A stretch of 9,281 bases of DNA from Candidatus Omnitrophota bacterium (GTDB taxonomy: Bacteria > Omnitrophota > 4484-213): NCBI GenBank assembly GCA_030640885.1, contig DAOWIN010000148.1, forward strand, positions 1-9,281. Reading direction: 5' to 3'. A model generated the notes under the pieces. The model was not told the origin of the DNA. It saw only the letters and a list, made by a program, of their open reading frames with translations, and made no database searches. The position numbers and the translations under genes are program-made. Shown one piece after another: positions 6,357-9,281 of this stretch. Numbering within the stretch: position 1 is the first letter of the stretch; each line of letters starts with the position of its first letter.

Positions 6357-6533
6357 GAATTTTGCGTTTTAAGCGAACATTAGCAGAAACAAAGATAATC
6401 TTCCAATTTCTAATGTCTAATTGCTCTAACTCATTGGGTCACCCAGTTTCCCAGACCCCCAGTTTCCCAGCTGGGCATCTGGGTGGCTGGTTGCTGGGTG
6501 GCTACCATTTAGGTCAATTAGTCATTTTATTTT
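6357..6533. repeat. Duplicated junction block, copy 2 (idh-mdh gap)
   Basis: Second copy of the block at 5213-5390. It fills the gap between the isocitrate dehydrogenase stop and mdh. At its left end it contains a degenerate copy of the apbE start: on the minus strand an ATG at 6380 is followed by TTC GCT TAA and then AACGCAAAA, matching the first codons of apbE but ended by a stop after three codons. At its right end the block supplies the last codons and the TGA of the dehydrogenase gene. The central array (about 6450-6503) is a cleaner palindrome of CCCAG words facing CTGGG words than in copy 1. Confidence 0.9.
6392..6420 (-). promoter_or_regulatory. Weak candidate promoter before mdh
   Basis: Counterpart of the pair in the other block copy: TTAGAC (6415-6420), 17 bases, TATCTT (6392-6397). 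If used, it would give mdh a leader of roughly 45 bases that includes the broken apbE start. The consensus match is poor. Confidence 0.2.
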
Positions 6534-7596
6534 TGCTACTTGCTACCTTTCTTATTATTTCTTCCCCCATTTCGCTCGTCCCGGCTGTGCCTCCTAAATC
6601 GTAGGTAACCACTTTCCCCTCTTTGATTACATTTTTAACCGCTTTCTCTATTCTGTCGGCGGCTGTATCTTCTTTTAGATAACGCAGCATTAAAACAGCA
6701 GAGAGAATCATTGCTGCAGGATTTACCTTATTTTTGTCCTTATATTTGGGCGCGCTGCCATGTGTGGGTTCAAACAGGGCAATATTATCACCGATGTTTG
6801 CCCCAGGACTTATTCCTAAACCACCAATTAAACCAGCGCAGAGGTCGGAAATAATATCGCCATAGAGATTCGGCAAAACCAACACACCATATTTTTGCGG
6901 CCTGAGAACTAACTGCATACACATATTATCCACAATTTTATCTTCAAACTCAATGTCTGGGTATTGCTTGCTTATTTCCCTTCCGCTTTCCAAAAAAAGC
7001 CCATCGCTATATTTCATTATGTTTGCTTTATGCACCGCTGTAATCTTATCTCTGCCGTTCTTTTTGGCATATTCAAAGGCAAAACGAAAAATCCTTTTTG
7101 ATGCATATCGGGAAATTGGCTTTATGGAAATAGCAGAATCTAAAGAAACACTAACCCCTTTCAGCTGCTGAATATGCTCAATTATTTCCTTGCCTTCTCT
7201 ACTGCCTTCTTTAAATTCAATGCCAGCATACAAATCCTCGCTATTCTCACGAATAATGGTTAAGTCTATATCTTCATACCGCGAGTTCACTCCCGAAAAT
7301 GATTTGCAGGGACGCAGGCAGGCATAAAGTCCCAATTCCTGCCGCATCTGAACATTTACCGAACGGAAACCCTTACCTACGGGTGTAGTTACCGGGCCTT
7401 TGATGGCAATTTTATTTCGTTTGATTGATTGCAGGGTTGCTTCCGGCAAGGGGGTGTTAAACCTTTTAAGCGCTTCTTCGCCAGCAAAGGCTTCTTCCCA
7501 CTCAATTCGCACATCCGTAGCTTCAATACACCTTTTGGCTAATTCGCTTATCTCCGGACCAATACCATCACCGGAAATAAAAGTAATCTTACGCAT
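6514..7596 (-). CDS. Isocitrate dehydrogenase, short (NAD-IDH/IPMDH-like) form
   Basis: A 360-residue member of the isocitrate/isopropylmalate dehydrogenase family; predicted to oxidise and decarboxylate isocitrate to 2-oxoglutarate. Residues 1-20 hold the ISGDGIGPEI start. The substrate segment FRSVNVQMRQELGLYACLRP (77-96) has S79 and N81 as in isocitrate dehydrogenases and not the LLxLR of LeuB. R95, R116 (IIREN), Y123 (DLYAG), K190 (HKANIMK) and D247/D251 (YGDIISD) are the expected catalytic, phosphate or metal residues. The cofactor loop reads HGSAPKYKDKNKVNP with K284 and Y285, and later VVTYD has Y332; these match the NADP-type positions Lys344, Tyr345 and Tyr391 of the E. coli enzyme, but the Arg four residues after Tyr391 is replaced by Gly. 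NADP use is therefore plausible but not certain. The ATG at 7596 directly follows a repeat array and has no Shine-Dalgarno. The last residues (NKMTN) and the stop are encoded by the duplicated block. Confidence 0.88.
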   Translation of the reverse strand: MRKITFISGDGIGPEISELAKRCIEATDVRIEWEEAFAGEEALKRFNTPLPEATLQSIKRNKIAIKGPVTTPVGKGFRSVNVQMRQELGLYACLRPCKSFSGVNSRYEDIDLTIIRENSEDLYAGIEFKEGSREGKEIIEHIQQLKGVSVSLDSAISIKPISRYASKRIFRFAFEYAKKNGRDKITAVHKANIMKYSDGLFLESGREISKQYPDIEFEDKIVDNMCMQLVLRPQKYGVLVLPNLYGDIISDLCAGLIGGLGISPGANIGDNIALFEPTHGSAPKYKDKNKVNPAAMILSAVLMLRYLKEDTAADRIEKAVKNVIKEGKVVTYDLGGTAGTSEMGEEIIRKVASSKNKMTN

Positions 7597-7603
7597 GGTA
7601 ATA

Positions 7604-7684
7604 AATGACGAAACCCGAAATCCGAATGACGAAAAAAGCGACCGAATATTTATTCGTCATTCGTCATTTGAAAATTCGTCATTT
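7604..7684. repeat. Inverted heptad array between the leuD-like gene and idh
   Basis: The left arm 7604-7633 reads as AATGACG, AAACCCG, AAATCCG, AATGACG plus AA. The right arm 7650-7684 holds three TTCGTCATT units, the reverse complement of AATGACGAA. The arms could fold together around a short A-rich centre. These are the same words as at 2227-2260, with the CCCG and TCCG words in swapped order. The right arm overlaps the last codons and stop of the leuD-like gene, and the left arm ends eight bases before the idh start codon. Confidence 0.8.
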
Positions 7685-8162
7685 TTTTAAAGTATTCCAT
7701 CCCTCCCCCCGCTTCCAAAATTTCCTTCATCAAAAAAGGAATGGAAAAATTTATTTCTTTAAATTCTTTTATTTTTAAAACTCCCTCATCCATATCTATC
7801 TCTAAAAAATCGTTTTCTTTAATCTCCTTTGTATCACAGACAATAAGAGGTAAACCAATATTAAAAGAATTACGATAAAAGATGCGGGCAAAACTGCTGG
7901 CAATTACTGCTTTAATGCCAGCGGCTTTTAGCGCTAAAGGAGCTTGCTCTCGCGAAGAACCGCAACCAAAATTTTTACCGGCAACAATAAACGCCTCTTT
8001 GTCCTTAATTTCGTTATAAAAATCAGGGCGAATATCCTCCATAATATGTTTAGCAAGTTCTACCATATCAGTAATCGAGAACTTGTATCTTCCGGAGATA
8101 ATTACATCCGTGTTTATATCATCGTCAAATCTTTTAACATAAGCGCTAAGTTTCATTTGCAT
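7650..8162 (-). CDS. leuD: Aconitase/3-isopropylmalate dehydratase-type small subunit
   Basis: The small (swivel) subunit of a two-subunit hydro-lyase that isomerises a tricarboxylic or isopropylmalic acid together with an iron-sulfur large subunit. The family core is clear: FDDDINTDVIISGRY near residues 12-26, NFGCGSSREQAPLALKAAGIKAVIASSFARIFYRNSFNIGLPL near 64-106 (ending with the substrate loop and conserved Arg). Length 170 is typical of the short archaeal/thermophile-like form. The frame opens at a TTG (8174), but I chose the ATG at 8162; the ATG at 8156 (MKLSAYVKRF) is equally like the family. No strong Shine-Dalgarno distinguishes them. It abuts pilT. Followed by isocitrate and malate dehydrogenases, it may serve as an aconitase subunit instead of leucine synthesis; no large subunit lies in the window. 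The C-terminal tail MTNFQMTNDE is encoded by the repeat array and is not part of the family. Confidence 0.85.
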   Translation of the reverse strand: MQMKLSAYVKRFDDDINTDVIISGRYKFSITDMVELAKHIMEDIRPDFYNEIKDKEAFIVAGKNFGCGSSREQAPLALKAAGIKAVIASSFARIFYRNSFNIGLPLIVCDTKEIKENDFLEIDMDEGVLKIKEFKEINFSIPFLMKEILEAGGGMEYFKKMTNFQMTNDE

Positions 8163-8177
8163 CTTATTTGCCAACGG

Positions 8178-9236
8178 CTACCTACGCTTCCCAACTTCCT
8201 TAAATTCTGCCGGGTTTTTAACTTTAGTCATAGCTACTTCGTAACTAATAGCCTCTCTCTGGCAAAGTTCTCTTAAAGACCTGTCCATAGTTTTCATCCC
8301 TAAACTTACCCCTGTTTGAATAATTGTTGGAATTTGTTCAGTTTTATGCTCGCGAATCAAATTGCCTACGGCTGGGGTTTTAATCAAGATCTCTGTAGCT
8401 ACTATTCGACCTTCGGCATTTAAACGAGGCAGCAATTGCTGACAGATTATTCCCTCCAAACTTCCCGCTAACTGCACCTTTATAGTTTGCTGCTGGAAAG
8501 GAGGAAAAACATCAATTATTCGGTCAATAGTTTGCGCCGCATCTGGAGTATGCAGAGTTGCCAAGACCAAATGTCCAGTTTCAGATGCGGTCAAAGCCAA
8601 AGAAACGGTTTCTAAATCACGCATCTCGCCGATGACAATTACATCGGGATCCTGACGCAACGCCCTTTTTAAAGCTTCGGCAAAAGACTTTGTATCAGAA
8701 TAAACCTCTCTTTGTTTGACAATACTTTTATTATGTCGATGCACATATTCTACAGGATCTTCAATGCAAATAATCATACGTTTTTTTTCCCGGTTAATTA
8801 GATCAATCATCGCCGCTAAGGTAGTTGTTTTTCCCATCCCCGTGGGTCCAGTAACCAAAATTAATCCGCTTTCTTTGCGAGCAAAAGCCGTTACTATCGG
8901 TGGCAAACTTAAGTCATTTAAAGTAGGAATATCGTAATAGATAACACGCAAAGCTGCCTCTATACTCCCTCTTTGTTGATGCGCATTTACGCGAAAGCGG
9001 CTTAAGCCAGGAATAGACAGAGAAAAATCAAGCTCTAAAGTTTCCTCAAACTGTTTCCTTTGCACCTCGCTTAAAAGAGAATACACTAATCTTTTGCTCT
9101 CTCGAGGAGTAAGTACCTCAAAATCTGTTTTCGTCAACTCTCCATTAATGCGCAAAATAGGACAACTTCCCACAGCCAAATGTAAATCTGAAGCTTTTTT
9201 TTCTACAGCCAATTTAAATAACTCTTGCATCTGCAT
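8178..9236 (-). CDS. pilT: Type IV pilus retraction ATPase PilT
   Basis: A hexameric motor that powers type IV pilus retraction (twitching motility, DNA uptake) at the cytoplasmic face of the inner membrane. The 352-residue length is normal. The N-terminal PAS-like domain starts with LFKLAVEKKASDLHLAVGS. Then come Walker A GPTGMGKTT at 130-138, the Asp box IEDPVEYVH at 158-166, Walker B DPDVIVIGEMRD near 196-207, and the His box HLVLATLHT at 222-230. The PilT-specific C-terminal signature appears as VGNLIREHKTEQIPTIIQTG (290-309) followed by GMKTMD, which separates it from PilB and GspE. The start ATG at 9236 is supported by GGAGGA at 9241-9246. No other pilus gene is in the window, so it is isolated from the pilus assembly genes here. 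It is separated from the LeuD-like gene by only a few bases, so they are probably co-transcribed without a functional link. Confidence 0.95.
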   Translation of the reverse strand: MQMQELFKLAVEKKASDLHLAVGSCPILRINGELTKTDFEVLTPRESKRLVYSLLSEVQRKQFEETLELDFSLSIPGLSRFRVNAHQQRGSIEAALRVIYYDIPTLNDLSLPPIVTAFARKESGLILVTGPTGMGKTTTLAAMIDLINREKKRMIICIEDPVEYVHRHNKSIVKQREVYSDTKSFAEALKRALRQDPDVIVIGEMRDLETVSLALTASETGHLVLATLHTPDAAQTIDRIIDVFPPFQQQTIKVQLAGSLEGIICQQLLPRLNAEGRIVATEILIKTPAVGNLIREHKTEQIPTIIQTGVSLGMKTMDRSLRELCQREAISYEVAMTKVKNPAEFKEVGKRR

Positions 9237-9240
9237 AGTA

Positions 9241-9246
9241 TCCTCC
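9241..9246 (-). promoter_or_regulatory. Ribosome binding site of pilT
   Basis: GGAGGA on the minus strand, four bases ahead of the pilT ATG at 9236. It is among the strongest Shine-Dalgarno sequences in the window and lies four bases past the hairpin at 9251-9277. Confidence 0.75.
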
Positions 9247-9250
9247 TAAC

Positions 9251-9277
9251 TCAATTTTGGCATCTTGCCAAAATTGA
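9251..9277. repeat. 12-bp hairpin, copy 2, in the pilT leader
   Basis: Positions 9251-9262 are the exact reverse complement of 9266-9277, with a 3-base TCT loop. It is the same element as 147-175 (arm TCAATTTTGGCA against TCAACTTTGGCA). The single stem difference is matched on the other arm, so pairing is kept. No U-run follows on the minus strand. It lies just upstream of the pilT ribosome binding site and could be the end of an upstream transcript, a leader structure, or a dispersed palindrome. Confidence 0.75.
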
Positions 9278-9281
9278 TAAA

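Noticed and set aside
5213..6533. The direct repeats flanking mdh as ends of a composite transposon.
   Set aside because: No transposase gene or terminal inverted repeats were found, and mdh is a core metabolic gene with base use like its neighbours.
5162..6604. Two plus-strand ORFs (5162-5578 and 6311-6604) with similar protein sequences, which could look like a small gene family.
   Set aside because: They lie antisense to mdh, apbE and idh, and their similarity is exactly the duplicated noncoding block. No start context or known family.
1012..7684. Repeat arrays as CRISPR arrays.
   Set aside because: The units are 7-8 bases with no unique spacers, and no cas gene is near.

Overview
The window carries ten protein-coding genes, all transcribed leftward (minus strand). 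They look like core chromosomal genes of an AT-rich, diderm (outer-membrane) bacterium. Exported proteins support this: a lipoprotein ApbE, a periplasmic SurA-type chaperone, an outer-membrane beta-barrel with a C-terminal Phe, and the type IV pilus retraction ATPase PilT. I do not recognise the species. The divergence of the proteins and the repeat-filled gaps remind me of uncultivated lineages such as Omnitrophota or its neighbours, but that is an impression and not something the sequence proves.

In transcription order from the right edge, pilT (8178-9236) abuts a LeuD/aconitase-type small subunit (7650-8162). An isocitrate dehydrogenase (6514-7596) and a malate dehydrogenase (5389-6339) follow. 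These three enzymes look like a TCA-branch set (aconitase-type isomerisation, oxidative decarboxylation of isocitrate, malate/oxaloacetate interconversion). The large isomerase subunit is not in the window. Next come apbE (4314-5237, FMN transfer to exported proteins) and surA (3403-4317), which overlap by 4 bases. Then pdxA (2358-3425), rsmA/ksgA (1394-2218) and gatC (1111-1404) follow. The surA-pdxA-rsmA order is the same as in the E. coli chromosome. The last gene is an outer-membrane beta-barrel protein of unknown role (188-985). No tRNA, rRNA, CRISPR array, transposase or phage gene was seen.

The unusual content lies between the genes. Nine gene-gene junctions exist. The three that overlap or abut (pilT/leuD, apbE/surA, rsmA/gatC) carry no repeat. 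All six others carry low-complexity repeats built from 7-base (partly 8-base) words, often as two opposed arms that could fold into an imperfect hairpin. The words differ by site: CGTCATT/CGGATTT type, CTGCARA/CAGTTAA type, CCCAGTTT type, CTTGCAA/GCTGCAG type and GTGAAAA type. They resemble the heptanucleotide STRR repeats known from filamentous cyanobacteria. The repeats reach into coding sequence: they supply the N-terminal extension of PdxA, the C-terminal tail of LeuD, the stop codons of gatC and the isocitrate dehydrogenase gene, and the start region of mdh.

Two junctions (mdh-apbE and idh-mdh) share a block of about 178 bp at about 90% identity. The second copy contains a broken remnant of the apbE start. 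The gene set is bracketed by two copies of one hairpin (147-175 and 9251-9277) that differ by a compensatory base-pair change. A compact predicted three-way junction lies at 30-87. No gap between genes exceeds 300 bases.
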